Assembly (NCBI GenBank): GCA_035772405.1
Contig: JAYKKM010000227.1
Location: forward strand, 218,501 to 282,500
Direction of reading: 5' to 3'
Source: Chrysogorgia sp. JL179-B06
Taxonomy: Eukaryota; Cnidaria; Anthozoa; Scleralcyonacea; Chrysogorgiidae
Length of the DNA stretch: 64,000 bases
The notes below the pieces were generated by a model. It ran no database searches. It was not told the origin of the DNA and worked only from the letters and a program-made list of their open reading frames with translations. Within the stretch, counting starts at the first letter, position 1; every line of letters begins with the position of its first letter. This document shows positions 12,229 through 24,249 of the stretch, one piece after another. The position numbers were made by a program, and so were the translations under genes.

Positions 12229-12904
12229 GACTCCTATGACGAAAAAATCAGTCGCTACCAGGACTTAATTATCACGCTAAGATCACATCATTACGATGTG
12301 AAGCTGTTGGTGATGTGTTTTCGTTCTCTTGGATGCGTAAAGGACATGCGTAAATGGTGTTCGATATCTATATAATAATTATAGCAAATTATATGGCGTC
12401 ATAGAGTGAAAGAGTGATAAACTTGTAAACTATTCGTGGATGTATTTATTATTACTCTGGTTACCACATGTGGCGGTTTCGGTGGCGTTTCTGTTTCATC
12501 CCGATAGGCTTTGCGAAACCAGGCGCTGTGCTCATCTCATTGGCTCATCTCCATGCGCTATCGTCTTTGGTCGTTATTGCTCCAGTTTTCGCTCAACGAT
12601 TCTTAATGAATGTTGCTGGCAAGTAATCTTAATCATAAACAAAATTTGATTGCAATCATTTGTGATCTTAAATATTTCGAGCAAAATTTCTCAGCGAGAA
12701 ACCTTCTTACGTGACAACATTACGCATGACGGAAGTATATGTGGCGGAAGTTCGTTGCTTTCAATTAAATAATTTATTCACTGCAACATATCAACAGTTT
12801 TGCCGATTATTATCTTAAAATGTTTTTCTATATTATAAAACAATTATACCATTCGCTCTCGTCGTATATGAACAATAATAGCACTCTATATATGGTTACA
12901 CAAT

Positions 12905-13861
12905 TTAATTATTCGCACATGTAATTATGTATATAAATTGTAAAAATATTTCCTTAAAGCCTTTTCTGTAAGATGCCTTCGAGAAACAGTATATGAAAGG
13001 GTTCAAACAAGAATTAGAAAATGCCAACACCTTGAATGTTTTATGTAATACTGAGTTAATTTCAGCCTTGTCCAACTGCACCAACATAAAATGAAGCTGG
13101 CTGGGTAACCAAAACAAAATTACTGAAAACGATGCGACAAAAGCCACAATAGTTGTTCTTCGTAATATGGCAGCGTTCCTGTTTTCCGGTCGTTCGATTT
13201 CTTGGTTGAAACCCACGTTGCTTCTTGACTTTCTTACGTGATTAATAATTTGAACATATGAAGCTATTATTATTATACCTGGAACTACAATAGCTCCCAA
13301 AAACCTGAATAGTGCTTGGACAATATTTTGAGTATACCTAACAGTAACGAAGTCTTCCCAGAAACAAACAAAAGAAGAACCGTTCTTCGTTTTTCTGTTA
13401 TTCACGCTGATTGCGGTGCCAACTTCGATAGTAAAGGCGACAATCCATGGTACAAAGACAAGAGTTGCGACCCGGAAACGAGATTGGGCGAAGTTTTTGT
13501 AAAACATAGGTTTAAACACTGCCAACCAGCGCTCGAAACTCAATGCAACACATGTGTAGATTGATGTTATTCCTAAGGAGAAAATCAAATATTGCGACCA
13601 CACCAACCTGCAATATAACTCTCTGGCGAAAACGTTTTCCGGGACACTGTAGCTATTCTCAGGCAAAATAAAAGATGGTATCACGATCAGCAAAAATCCT
13701 GTAAGAACGTCTTGCAGAGCCAAAGCAAAAATCAAACAGTTGTGGATTTTCTTTAACCAGGCTCTCTTCTTCATAAACAGCAAAAGAACGAGAATGTTCC
13801 CGGTCATTGCTACGATGGAAATGATGATAAAGAATGGTCTGGTTTGATCGACTTGTGACAT
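12905..13861 (-). CDS. Class A (rhodopsin-like) G-protein-coupled receptor, copy 1
   Basis: A single-exon 318-codon frame encodes a seven-helix receptor. Class A landmarks are all in place: Gly-Asn in TM1 (N22), the LALQD Asp in TM2 (D51), extracellular Cys at C84 and C166 able to form the usual disulfide, an ERW variant of the DRY motif (110-112), Trp in TM4 (W139), Pro in TM5 (P194), FWLP in TM6 (250-253) and NPFIY in TM7 (287-291). It should sit in the plasma membrane and couple to G proteins. The ligand cannot be read from the sequence; a peptide or small-molecule receptor of an invertebrate expansion is plausible. The N-terminus is very short (about 9 residues before TM1) with no signal peptide, and the C-tail is short. 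Copy 3 (28,020-28,976) differs at seven residues. Whether it is expressed is unknown. Confidence 0.9.
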   Translation of the reverse strand: MSQVDQTRPFFIIISIVAMTGNILVLLLFMKKRAWLKKIHNCLIFALALQDVLTGFLLIVIPSFILPENSYSVPENVFARELYCRLVWSQYLIFSLGITSIYTCVALSFERWLAVFKPMFYKNFAQSRFRVATLVFVPWIVAFTIEVGTAISVNNRKTKNGSSFVCFWEDFVTVRYTQNIVQALFRFLGAIVVPGIIIIASYVQIINHVRKSRSNVGFNQEIERPENRNAAILRRTTIVAFVASFSVILFWLPSQLHFMLVQLDKAEINSVLHKTFKVLAFSNSCLNPFIYCFSKASYRKGFKEIFLQFIYIITCANN

Positions 13862-14060
13862 TATTTTCTCTACATTTGATATATTTCGTGTGGTTTTGCT
13901 TCCCAGCGTTCTGGTTTAGTGCTGCAAGAAATCCTTTATTAATGAATAAAAAGCATGTGCATAATCGCTACAAGTGTGTAATTATATTGCCTATATTAAA
14001 GTACAATATTAATAATGTGTTCTTGGCATTGTGAAACGATATTTTATACGTTTTTTTAAC

Positions 14061-14180
<120 letters not shown>

Positions 14181-14315
14181 AGATTTTCGCTTACCTCAAA
14201 ACTGGTCTGCTACAACTTGTTTCATCTGTAAAAGAATCTTCAGGCAGTCTGCCTGAAGATTCTTTTACAGATGAAACAAGTTGTAGCAGACCAGTTTTGA
14301 GGTAAGCGAAAATCT
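14181..14315. repeat. Perfect 66-bp hairpin inside a TA tract, unit 1
   Basis: Two 66-base arms beginning AGATTTTCGCTTACCTCAAA are exact reverse complements around a 3-base loop (GTC). The hairpin abuts a (TA)n tract on the left, and a short spacer and a second TA tract follow on the right. The same hairpin is at 16,520-16,654 in unit 2. It is absent from unit 3, where the two TA tracts are fused (about 29,336-29,377). A transcript would fold into one long duplex. Confidence 0.9.
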
Positions 14316-14377
14316 ATTATTTGCTCTAACTATATGTTGTTGAGCACTCTTTGCATTTCGTAGACCAAAACCTACAC

Positions 14378-14414
<37 letters not shown>

Positions 14415-15055
14415 GGGCTAAATCATATTCACGATTGAATACGCTGTTCCTTGATGCAAAGCCAATTCCAGCATAATTTAATTTTAAAATATCACAATGA
14501 GACAGATGGTTTATTACCAAAACGTTATTTTTACGTCTTGATATTGTATATCGTTTTCTACAATTCTGTTGTATCCAAATGTTTTTTACACTTCGAAGAA
14601 CGACACGTTTCTCGTTTTAATAACTTAGTCTTCGTAACTACTGACTACAGTTAGCGTTGGCAACTGAGCGAACCCTCATTAGATATCATTCAGAAAGCAA
14701 AACGAAGAAAATTTATCAGTTAATTAACAACAATGATTTATGGTGTGGAGAAACAGGTGCCTTATAGATCTTTGATATTGTAAATATACGTATCTCCCAT
14801 TCACCCAGCTATAATGATGATGGAATATATTGACCTTTAATTATAACCCATTTTCGGTGGAAACAATAGCTGTATAGTAAAAATTCTCTCTTTGTAAAAA
14901 ATCGGCTCATTTTCAAACTTGGAACTATTCATCTCCCATGGGTTCAACGAACGTTTATCCTTTATTAGAGAATGGTTGCAACCACTCAGCCAATCCACGT
15001 CGAGTATTTCACTGCTCTATATTCCATAGTGTTTTAATGCATCAAGAGTAGACAG

Positions 15056-15141
15056 ATTAGTGAACTCTATATAGAGTCCACTGAAAGATCTTTTGTTTTC
15101 TTTTGTCTTAGCGCAGTGGACTCTATATAGAGTTTACTAAT
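15056..15141. repeat. 28-bp inverted repeat, unit 1
   Basis: The arms (15,056-15,083 and 15,114-15,141) each carry the palindrome ACTCTATATAGAGT and differ by one base, with a 30-base loop. Copies are at 17,394-17,479 and 30,024-30,109 in units 2 and 3. Confidence 0.85.
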
Positions 15142-15265
15142 GAATTCAATAAAGCCACTAATGAATTTAATAAAGTCAATGTCTCCGGTAAATGTGCGAG
15201 GTAAAAAAAAAAATTTTATAGTGAAAATTAAAATTACTTCGTGGATGCAGTCATTCTCTAAGACT

Positions 15266-15410
15266 GTTAGAGCATGGTCACTTGTGCTCTATTGGATTTA
15301 GAGTCCCTTGAATTAGATAAAAGGCCACTCGGGGCCTACGGCCACTCGTGACCTTTTATCTAATTCTCGGGACTCTATATCCAATAGAGCACACGTGACC
15401 ATGCTCTAAC
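15266..15410. repeat. Large imperfect fold-back (145 bp), unit 1
   Basis: GTTAGAGCATGGTCAC...GTGACCATGCTCTAAC arms close over an inner hairpin with AATTAGATAAAAGG and CCTTTTATCTAATT. This is a MITE-like structure. Copies lie at 17,604-17,748 and 30,234-30,378. No coding sequence is nearby; 14,411-15,719 is otherwise non-coding. Confidence 0.85.
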
Positions 15411-15673
15411 CCTTACTTAAATCTCTCTGGGTTATTGTTTTTGTCATTCCTCTAAAAATGGTTTTATTCCGTTCTACGCCTAAGACAAAAAATAATTTTG
15501 CCCCCCGGCTTGCTTCCATGATCGACGCTAAAAATAACAAATGACTTTCCAGCGTTTACATCTCATTAATTACTTGTTATTGTTTGTCGTATCTGATTGG
15601 CTAATTTGTGTCACATGATTATTTTGCGTATCAAAGTTGATACCCGTTTTTTTATTTCACTACGTTTCACTCT

Positions 15674-15698
15674 CTGCTGAAGGGCCTACACTCTAAAC
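15674..15698 (+). other. Degenerate hammerhead-like motif beside TA tract, unit 1
   Basis: CTGCTGA, then AGGGCCTACACTCT, then AAACG resembles the CUGAUGA-stem II-GAAAC order of a hammerhead core but lacks key bases (A6 and the G of GAAA). It stands about 20 bases from the TA tract. Identical copies are at 18,012 and 30,753. As it stands it should not cleave. Confidence 0.3.
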
Positions 15699-15717
15699 GA
15701 TACAATAACCTTTTAGA

Positions 15718-15719
<2 letters not shown>

Positions 15720-15762
<43 letters not shown>
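15720..15762. repeat. (TA)n tract forming the unit 1 / unit 2 junction
   Basis: The flank on the left (CTTTTAGAATTTA) is the one that precedes long TA tracts in units 2 and 3. The flank on the right jumps into the middle of the GPCR reading frame. The tract therefore marks a rearrangement junction, not a simple repeat insertion. Confidence 0.85.
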
Positions 15763-15764
<2 letters not shown>

Positions 15765-16168
15765 ACAAGAGTTGCGACCCGGAAACGAGATTGGGCGAAG
15801 TTTTTGTAAAACATAGGTTTAAACACTGCCAACCAGCGCTCGAAACTCAATGCAACACATGTGTAGATTGATGTTATTCCTAAGGAGAAAATCAAATATT
15901 GCGACCACACCAACCTGCAATATAACTCTCTGGCGAAAACGTTTTCCGGGACACTGTAGCTATTCTCAGGCAAAATAAAAGATGGTATCACGATCAGCAA
16001 AAATCCTGTAAGAACGTCTTGCAGAGCCAAAGCAAAAATCAAACAGTTGTGGATTTTCTTTAACCAGGCTCTCTTCTTCATAAACAGCAAAAGAACGAGA
16101 ATGTTCCCGGTCATTGCTACGATGGAAATGATGATAAAGAATGGTCTGGTTTGATCGACTTGTGACAT
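15763..16168 (-). pseudogene. GPCR copy 2, 3' truncated by TA tract
   Basis: From the start codon at 16,168 the frame matches copy 1 residue for residue through TM1, TM2, TM3 and the ERW motif. It then runs into TA-coded Leu-Tyr-Ile repeats at about codon 135 and stops near 15,713. TM4-TM7, and with them the G-protein-coupling core, are missing. The upstream (5') flank of the gene is intact and like that of the other copies. It is a broken product of the rearrangement at 15,720-15,762, unless the junction is an assembly error. Confidence 0.85.
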
Positions 16169-16367
16169 TATTTTCTCTACATTTGATATATTTCGTGTGG
16201 TTTTGCTTCCCAGCGTTCTGGTTTAGTGCTGCAAGAAATCCTTTATTAATGAATAAAAAGCATGTGCATAATCGCTACAAGTGTGTAATTATATTGCCTA
16301 TATTAAAGTACAATATTAATAATGTGTTCTTGGCATTGTGAAACGATATTTTATACGTTTTTTTAAC

Positions 16368-16519
<152 letters not shown>

Positions 16520-16520
<1 letters not shown>

Positions 16521-16654
16521 GATTTTCGCTTACCTCAAAACTGGTCTGCTACAACTTGTTTCATCTGTAAAAGAATCTTCAGGCAGTCTGCCTGAAGATT
16601 CTTTTACAGATGAAACAAGTTGTAGCAGACCAGTTTTGAGGTAAGCGAAAATCT
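16520..16654. repeat. Perfect 66-bp hairpin, unit 2
   Basis: Same arms and loop as 14,181-14,315, with no difference seen by eye. Its absence from unit 3 makes it a clean presence/absence marker. Confidence 0.9.
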
Positions 16655-16716
16655 ATTATTTGCTCTAACTATATGTTGTTGAGCACTCTTTGCATTTCGT
16701 AGACCAAAACCTACAC

Positions 16717-16751
<35 letters not shown>

Positions 16752-18055
16752 GGGCTAAATCATATTCACGATTGAATACGCTGTTCCTTGATGCAAAGCC
16801 AATTCCAGCATAATTTAATTTTAAAATATCACAATGAGACAGATGGTTTATTACCAAAACGTTATTTTTACGTCTTGATATTGTATATCGTTTTCTACAA
16901 TTCTGTTGTATCCAAATGTTTTTTTACACTTCGAAGAACGACACGTTTCTCGTTTTAATAACTTAGTCTTCGTAACTACTGACTACAGTTAGCGTTGGCA
17001 ACTGAGCGAACCCTCATTAGATATCATTCAGAAAGCAAAACGAAGAAAATTTATCAGTTAATTAACAACAATGATTTATGGTGTGGAGAAACAGGTGCCT
17101 TATAGATCTTTGATATTGTAAATATACGTATCTCCCATTCACCCAGCTATAATGATGATGGAATATATTGACCTTTAATTATAACCCATTTTCGGTGGAA
17201 ACAATAGCTGTATAGTAAAAATTCTCTCTTTGTAAAAAATCGGCTCATTTTCAAACTTGGAACTATTCATCTCCCATGGGTTCAACGAACGTTTATCCTT
17301 TATTAGAGAATGGTTGCAACCACTCAGCCAATCCACGTCGAGTATTTCACTGCTCTATATTCCATAGTGTTTTAATGCATCAAGAGTAGACAGATTAGTG
17401 AACTCTATATAGAGTCCACTGAAAGATCTTTTGTTTTCTTTTGTCTTAGCGCAGTGGACTCTATATAGAGTTTACTAATGAATTCAATAAAGCCACTAAT
17501 GAATTTAATAAAGTCAATGTCTCCGGTAAATGTGCGAGGTAAAAAAAAAAATTTTATAGTGAAAATTAAAATTACTTCGTGGATGCAGTCATTCTCTAAG
17601 ACTGTTAGAGCATGGTCACTTGTGCTCTATTGGATTTAGAGTCCCTTGAATTAGATAAAAGGCCACTCGGGGCCTACGGCCACTCGTGACCTTTTATCTA
17701 ATTCTCGGGACTCTATATCCAATAGAGCACACGTGACCATGCTCTAACCCTTACTTAAATCTCTCTGGGTTATTGTTTTTGTCATTCCTCTAAAAATGGT
17801 TTTATTCCGTTCTACGCCTAAGACAAAAAATAATTTTGCCCCCCGGCTTGCTTCCATGATCGACGCTAAAAATAACAAATGACTTTCCAGCGTTTACATC
17901 TCATTAATTACTTGTTATTGTTTGTCGTATCTGATTGGCTAATTTGTGTCACATGATTATTTTGCGTATCAAAGTTGATACCCGTTTTTTTATTTCACTA
18001 CGTTTCACTCTCTGCTGAAGGGCCTACACTCTAAACGATACAATAACCTTTTAGA

Positions 18056-18237
<182 letters not shown>

Positions 18238-18519
18238 GTATTTAAAACACGAGAAGGAAATAGCTTCAAAAACAATTGATTGTAATCACTAAGGAGTGTG
18301 CTGGTTTTTATTTTCTATTAGAGGTAAATTGGATTGATGTATGAAATGCAAATTAGCAGGAATTTTATATAAAGTTCGTAGAGACTATATAATTTTCATG
18401 CTGATTAGTATTCATGGATTTATCAGGTATAAAAGCCTTGCGCGTGACTAAAATACGGAAATGTGATTGGACAATTTGGTTAATGAATATTAATGAGTTT
18501 TTGAAATATATATAGTTCA

Positions 18520-18566
18520 ATCTATAGACACGTGTTTCGCTGTACCACAGCTCATCAGTGTCGCTT
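18520..18566 (-). ncRNA. Type I hammerhead ribozyme candidate, unit 2
   Basis: On the minus strand the order is CTGATGA (18,558-18,552), a 5-bp stem II with 3-base loop (GCTGT-GGT-ACAGC), GAAAC (18,538-18,534), ACGT, and the cleavage triplet GTC (18,529-18,527). All invariant core bases are present. Stem III is very short (AC/GT around a self-complementary ACGT). This is the minimal form known from Penelope-like elements and retrozymes, which cleave best as dimers. Stem I is weak next to the core, but CAATT and GATTG further out can pair, leaving an internal loop. Self-cleavage is inferred, not shown. An identical copy is at 31,403-31,449. Confidence 0.6.
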
Positions 18567-18614
18567 GGAATTGCAATAAAGCTCTGGCTGGACTATTATA
18601 CACTTACGATCGTC

Positions 18615-18616
<2 letters not shown>

Positions 18617-18680
<64 letters not shown>
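18617..18680. repeat. (TA)n microsatellite between two hammerhead-like motifs, unit 2
   Basis: 64 bases of TA, with the minus-strand hammerhead candidate about 60 bases to its left and a plus-strand hammerhead-like motif directly on its right. Confidence 0.95.
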
Positions 18681-18681
<1 letters not shown>

Positions 18682-18683
<2 letters not shown>

Positions 18684-18717
18684 TGACAAAGGGGCTTGCC
18701 CCGAAACGTTGATGTCC
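18682..18717 (+). other. Degenerate hammerhead-like motif at TA border, unit 2
   Basis: TTGACAAA, a perfect GGGGC-TT-GCCCC stem, GAAACG and a later GTC follow hammerhead order, but the first core block is changed (TTGACAA for CTGATGA). It starts immediately after the TA tract. A copy is at 31,619-31,654. Confidence 0.4.
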
Positions 18718-19762
<1,045 letters not shown>

Positions 19763-20413
19763 ATGAAGCGCGATCAGGTAAAGGCATAACTGAATAATGA
19801 AACGGCGTTCTCTGATCAAAAATATTTTATTTCGAGCTTTCGACCACCAGTCTGTGGTCTTCAACGCGAAGAAGATTAACTTTTTCCTGACCGGCGCAGT
19901 CAAAACGGGTCTTAGAAGACCCGCAAAGTCGTCAATCGAAAAACACGGCACACGGTAACGCCAGATTAAAAATTGAAATTCGACAAGCGCCAGGAACATG
20001 AGACGCACACGCCAAGTTTGATTTGATTTCATAAACAACTATGCGATTGGTGGCATTTTGAGTTTTCAAGATGCTACGCGGGCGTGCAAGATCGCCTTTT
20101 CTAGAAAAATGTAAATTTTTCAACCTGATTTATGATAATTAATGCTAATTTATATTAACATAATGTGTTTTGTTCGGGAAATTTAAAAGCACAAGTAAAA
20201 GCCGGTTTATTGGGCTTTCAGAAAATGTATAGCTTTCGCAACAGTTATGGTTATTTCAAGAGATGTCAATAGAACCCTTTAGGTGGTTCAATTTTGGATG
20301 TTTTTCAGCCTGTCGGGAAAGAGTTAATAAGCAATAACAAGTAAATTGAAAATAATCGAAGAAAAAGCAGTTTATCATCTATTGAATTGAAAATAATCAA
20401 TGTAAAAGTCTCT

Positions 20414-20950
20414 AAAAAAAGTAAGGAATGTGGTCTGATGTCAATCACTAACAGGAAGAAGCTAAAGGCAGCCTGTCTAATTTTTCAATGTCTTCAGGGA
20501 ACATCCATTACGGTTTTTAAGAATTATATTAATCAGATGAACCATAGATATCAGACAAGGAACAACAACATTTCATTACGATTGCCTCGGGTAAAAACTG
20601 AAGCAGCCAGAAAATCTTTCTGGTTCCAAGGACCTTTCTGCTTCAATGAACTCCCACTTGAAATTCGCCAGTCGAAAACTTTCCTTTTATTTAAGTCAAG
20701 ACTGAAAGTACATTTTTTAAATAAGTAAACTTTTCTAATTTTATTATTTATTTTTAACATTATAGTAGTAATTTATGTAATTTTAGGTTTATACTCATAT
20801 AGTTTTTAGTATGTAGTTTGTAATTTTTAGCTTGTAATTGTAGTTTGTAGAAGTACACGGGGCCCTTATTGATAACAGCATGAATATTTGCTGACAAGGT
20901 TACCCTGTATAAATATGTATTTTTATTTTATTTATTTATTTATTTATTTG
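20414..20950 (+). pseudogene. C-terminal piece of another CR1/jockey-type LINE
   Basis: The frame at 20,387-20,728 encodes ...SLRLPRVKTEAARKSFWFQGPFCFNELP..., the terminal domain after the reverse transcriptase in CR1/jockey LINEs. It is related to but distinct from the element at 5.2 kb. A 3' end with GGTTACCCTGTATAAAT and a (TTTA)n tail (about 20,925-20,950) follows. The tail abuts the start of unit 3. Only the 3' end is present, the usual result of 5' truncation during target-primed reverse transcription. Confidence 0.8.
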
Positions 20951-22455
20951 AAACCGAATCAGTATTCCCTCAGGCTAAAAAATATGCAAAAATCAGCCAA
21001 GTTTATAAATCTGGAAAACAGTCTTCCATGGACAACTACAGACCCATATCAGTTCTGTCTGTTCTGTCAAAGGTGTTTGAAAGAGTTGTCCAACATCAGT
21101 TGTACCAATACCTAGAGAAGAATTCATTCCTATCCCCAAATCAGTTTGCTTTCAGAAAAGATAGATCAACCCAACATCCCGTGACATATCAGTCTTTCTG
21201 ACCACATAAGAGATCACATGGACCAAGGAGAATTAACTGGAACAGTGTTTATCGACTTAAGAAAAGCATTCGATACGATAGATCATGGTCGTCTTCTTTC
21301 AAAACTTGCATGCTACGGTATCAGAGATAGGGAACTGATTTGGTTTGAAAATTACCAATTTGGAAGAAAACAATTTGTTGTGTTTGATTCGGAAATCTCT
21401 GAAAGGCAAACTGTCGTTGCAGGTGTACCACAATGATCAATGTTCGGCCCCTTGCTCTTCATACTACTTATTAATGATATCGATCGACTTACAACTGCAG
21501 AAATGTAAAATTCTTCTATACGCAGACGATACAGTAATTTTTACATCGGATAAAACTTGTGAAACTATCGAGTTAAATTTAAACTCCGATCTTGCCAATC
21601 TCGCGAGATGGTTTTCTAACAACAAGCTTATCCTAAATCTTAAGAAAGGGAAAACCGAATTTGTATTATACGGAACAAGCAAGAAAACTCAACAAATCAC
21701 AGAAAGTACAAGTAAAGATAAATGGAACCAGCATAAATGAGTCAGAATCTTATGAATATTTGGGTGTAGAGCTGGACAAGTCACTTAATTACAACAAGCA
21801 TATTGACAGAACCATCAAAAAAGCTTCAGCGAGGGTTAAATTACTATCACGTATCCGGCAGAATATTAGTCCATATGTTTCCGAGATAATTTACAAAGCT
21901 ATGATAGAATCAATTCTCCGTTATTGTAGCAACCTATTTATTGGCATATCAAACACCGCAGCCCTCCGATTTCAACAAGTTCAATATCGTGCTTTTAAAA
22001 TCGTAGGAAACTACACTGTGTACAAGAAGTTTTTAAATGTCTACATGGACTTGTGCCAGAAAATTTTTATGGCATTTTTGAAAAATTCTCTCATCTGAAA
22101 CAAACAAGAGGCAATAACTCAAAACTAAGGCTACCAAAAGTGAAAACAGAATCTGGCCGCAAGATGTTCTCATTTCAAGGAGCATTGGTATTTAATGAAC
22201 TACCAGACGAAATGAGGAATGAAACGTCGTTTTTGACTTAAACAAAAATGTCGAAATTTTTATGGAAATTGACTAGTACAGTACATTTTAAAGAATTTTA
22301 AAGAAGTACATTTTAAAGAATTACATTTTAAAATAGGATTAATTTAATTTTTAATTTTTATATTTATTTTTACAGGTCCTTGAGTGATAGCAGCTAGCGT
22401 TTGCTTGGCTGACCAAGCTAACGTGTATAAATATTGTATATTATTATAATTATTA
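20951..22455 (+). pseudogene. CR1-type LINE 3' half, copy 2
   Basis: This repeats 7,112-8,590: the same reverse-transcriptase pieces (FIDLRKAFDTIDH near 21,257, YADD near 21,520, the RLPKVKTESGRKMFSFQGA tail near 22,130) and many of the same stops. Copy-specific changes include an extra base near 21,685 that creates a new frameshift, and a different 3' segment at about 22,379-22,428. Because homology continues far past the LINE end, this is part of the segmental duplication and not a second insertion. Confidence 0.9.
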
Positions 22456-24249
22456 TTATTTGTAACTAATGTGTCATTTTGATAAAGGAACAGGGTCCCG
22501 ATACATTAAAAACTAAGCAAATGTGTTCAGAGTTTTTTTTGAAGGTGCGGTATATAATAATGTTTATAAACCTGAACAGAAGAAGATATATATGCTGTAG
22601 AATCTGTTTATATGCCCTGGGATTATACAACTTACTTCCAAAGGGGTTTTGAGCGGGAGAGATTATAAACAGTATAGAAAAATGTTTCAAAATGCATAAC
22701 AGGCAAACTGTTGGCGCTTTTTTTAAGAAAAATGTAAGAACAGTAACAAATATTAACTAGAATTTATATATAATGTGAAAACTGATGCCCTGTAATCCTG
22801 TATTATATATAGCAAAACCTGCTACACACATGTATAGCAGCCTCAAAATGATTAATTATCAGTAGTGCATGAGATACAGAATGCTGCCATAACTTTTTAT
22901 CTATTATTATTTACTTTTATTTTCTGATTTTTTGTTATTTTTGTTAGGAAATGTGCTAATGGAAAGCAATGCTGGGGCTTATATCTGTGTGGGCTTAATT
23001 ACCTTATATTAAATCAGAAGGTATTTTCTGTTAACAAACAGGGGGCCATAACTAGGTTTATAAGCGGGATTGTACGGTATTTTATGATTGGTAGGTTGAT
23101 CTCACTGTGTTAGAGGGAAGTGTTAGGGATTGAACATGTGATCAGCTCACGTGCGATAAAGCATTAAGCAGGTAAAGGGCATGTCATCCTGAATGGGTTA
23201 AACAAGTACTGATATAATTTAGATAATACATAATAATTGTTAATCACTATTGGAATAAATATGACGTGTTAATTAATATTATGATAGCAATAGAGGTCTT
23301 CCAGTGGAGTAAAATATTTATCAATAATCTTATGTAGCTATATTTTATATTGCTATATATTGGTGTCATATTTCCTAATGATCGGACCGATGGTAGTATT
23401 AATACCAAAGACTTAAAGTGTTTATATTATATAGAGTGAAAAATTCAGTTTGAAATAAACTCTCTTACTTGAAAGAACTATAATTAATTATAAAGATTGG
23501 CATTTACTTCCATAATCTCATTTAGATCTTTAGATATTAAGATTTGTTTGATATGTAAATGTCCTCACTTTGACATTGCGCTGCATAATGACTTATTGAA
23601 GAATTAAGCCTGCTTTTGAGATTATGTAACAAAATTATGAAAGTGTGTAATCCCATTCCTAAGATACTAAACACACGAAGTTACTTACGTTTTGAGTGCT
23701 TCGATTTAATAATCCCAAAGATATGTATACATGCTTTTTCAGTAAGTTATTATACAGTGTGACATCACAGTGAGGATCCGGCCTTTACATATCAAACAAA
23801 TCTTAATCAGTGCAGGTTGATATAATTGCACCCAAATTGTAAACACTTTGTGAGTTATTTAGTTATTTAGTTTGATGTCTAATTATGAAACAATGAAATT
23901 CAGAACAACACAAGCTTGATAGTTTAAAGGCTCTCAGAGATACATGTAGTGTCTACTATAAGTCCATTCGATTGGCAATCAATGGGTTATCTATTTTTAA
24001 GTAAAATAACTAAGGACTACGCTATTACGGCGGGCGAGGGGTGGTTGCGTACACGTATTTCTAGTTATTGTTTATTATAACACTCTTTATTATATATTAT
24101 AACACTCACTTGTTCAACGAATACCAAAGAAGAACTTCGATATAAACGATTTAATAACAACACTAAGAGTCATCTCATTACTACCGGCACGCTATATATA
24201 TAGTGTTTTGTAATTGTATCTTGCCGTACATAAGTGACGTTATCTCTTT
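22456..24249. other. Non-coding segment of unit 3
   Basis: Parallel to 8,591-10,379 with scattered single-base and short indel differences. No gene is seen. Confidence 0.6.

Larger units (their letters stand above)
10380..12360 (+). pseudogene. RLE-type LINE (R2/NeSL-like) reverse transcriptase remnant, unit 1
   Basis: Read in shifting plus frames, the segment shows a reverse-transcriptase core and tail. GTKTGDPLCAILFI lies near 10,665; FADHIVLVSD, a decayed form of the FADD catalytic block, lies near 10,808; a Cys-x2-Cys...His-x4-Cys zinc motif (CPFCKSHTESIAHLL) lies near 11,740-11,795. A DIVLLDKSEK...LVEVK...YQDL tail follows, typical of the restriction-like-endonuclease end of R2/NeSL-type elements. 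Many stops and frame changes make it a fossil. A MITE (12,056-12,228) interrupts the tail. Unit 3 holds the same fossil at 24,250-26,060 without the MITE. The family assignment rests on motif order only. Confidence 0.65.

Noticed and set aside
13316..13564. Plus-strand frame inside GPCR copy 1 (and the same at 28,443-28,679)
   Set aside because: Antisense shadow of a receptor with all class A motifs; no independent support.
14451..14654. 67-codon plus-strand frame repeated in units 1 and 3
   Set aside because: Its conservation is explained by recent duplication of the whole segment; no motif, no homology recognised.
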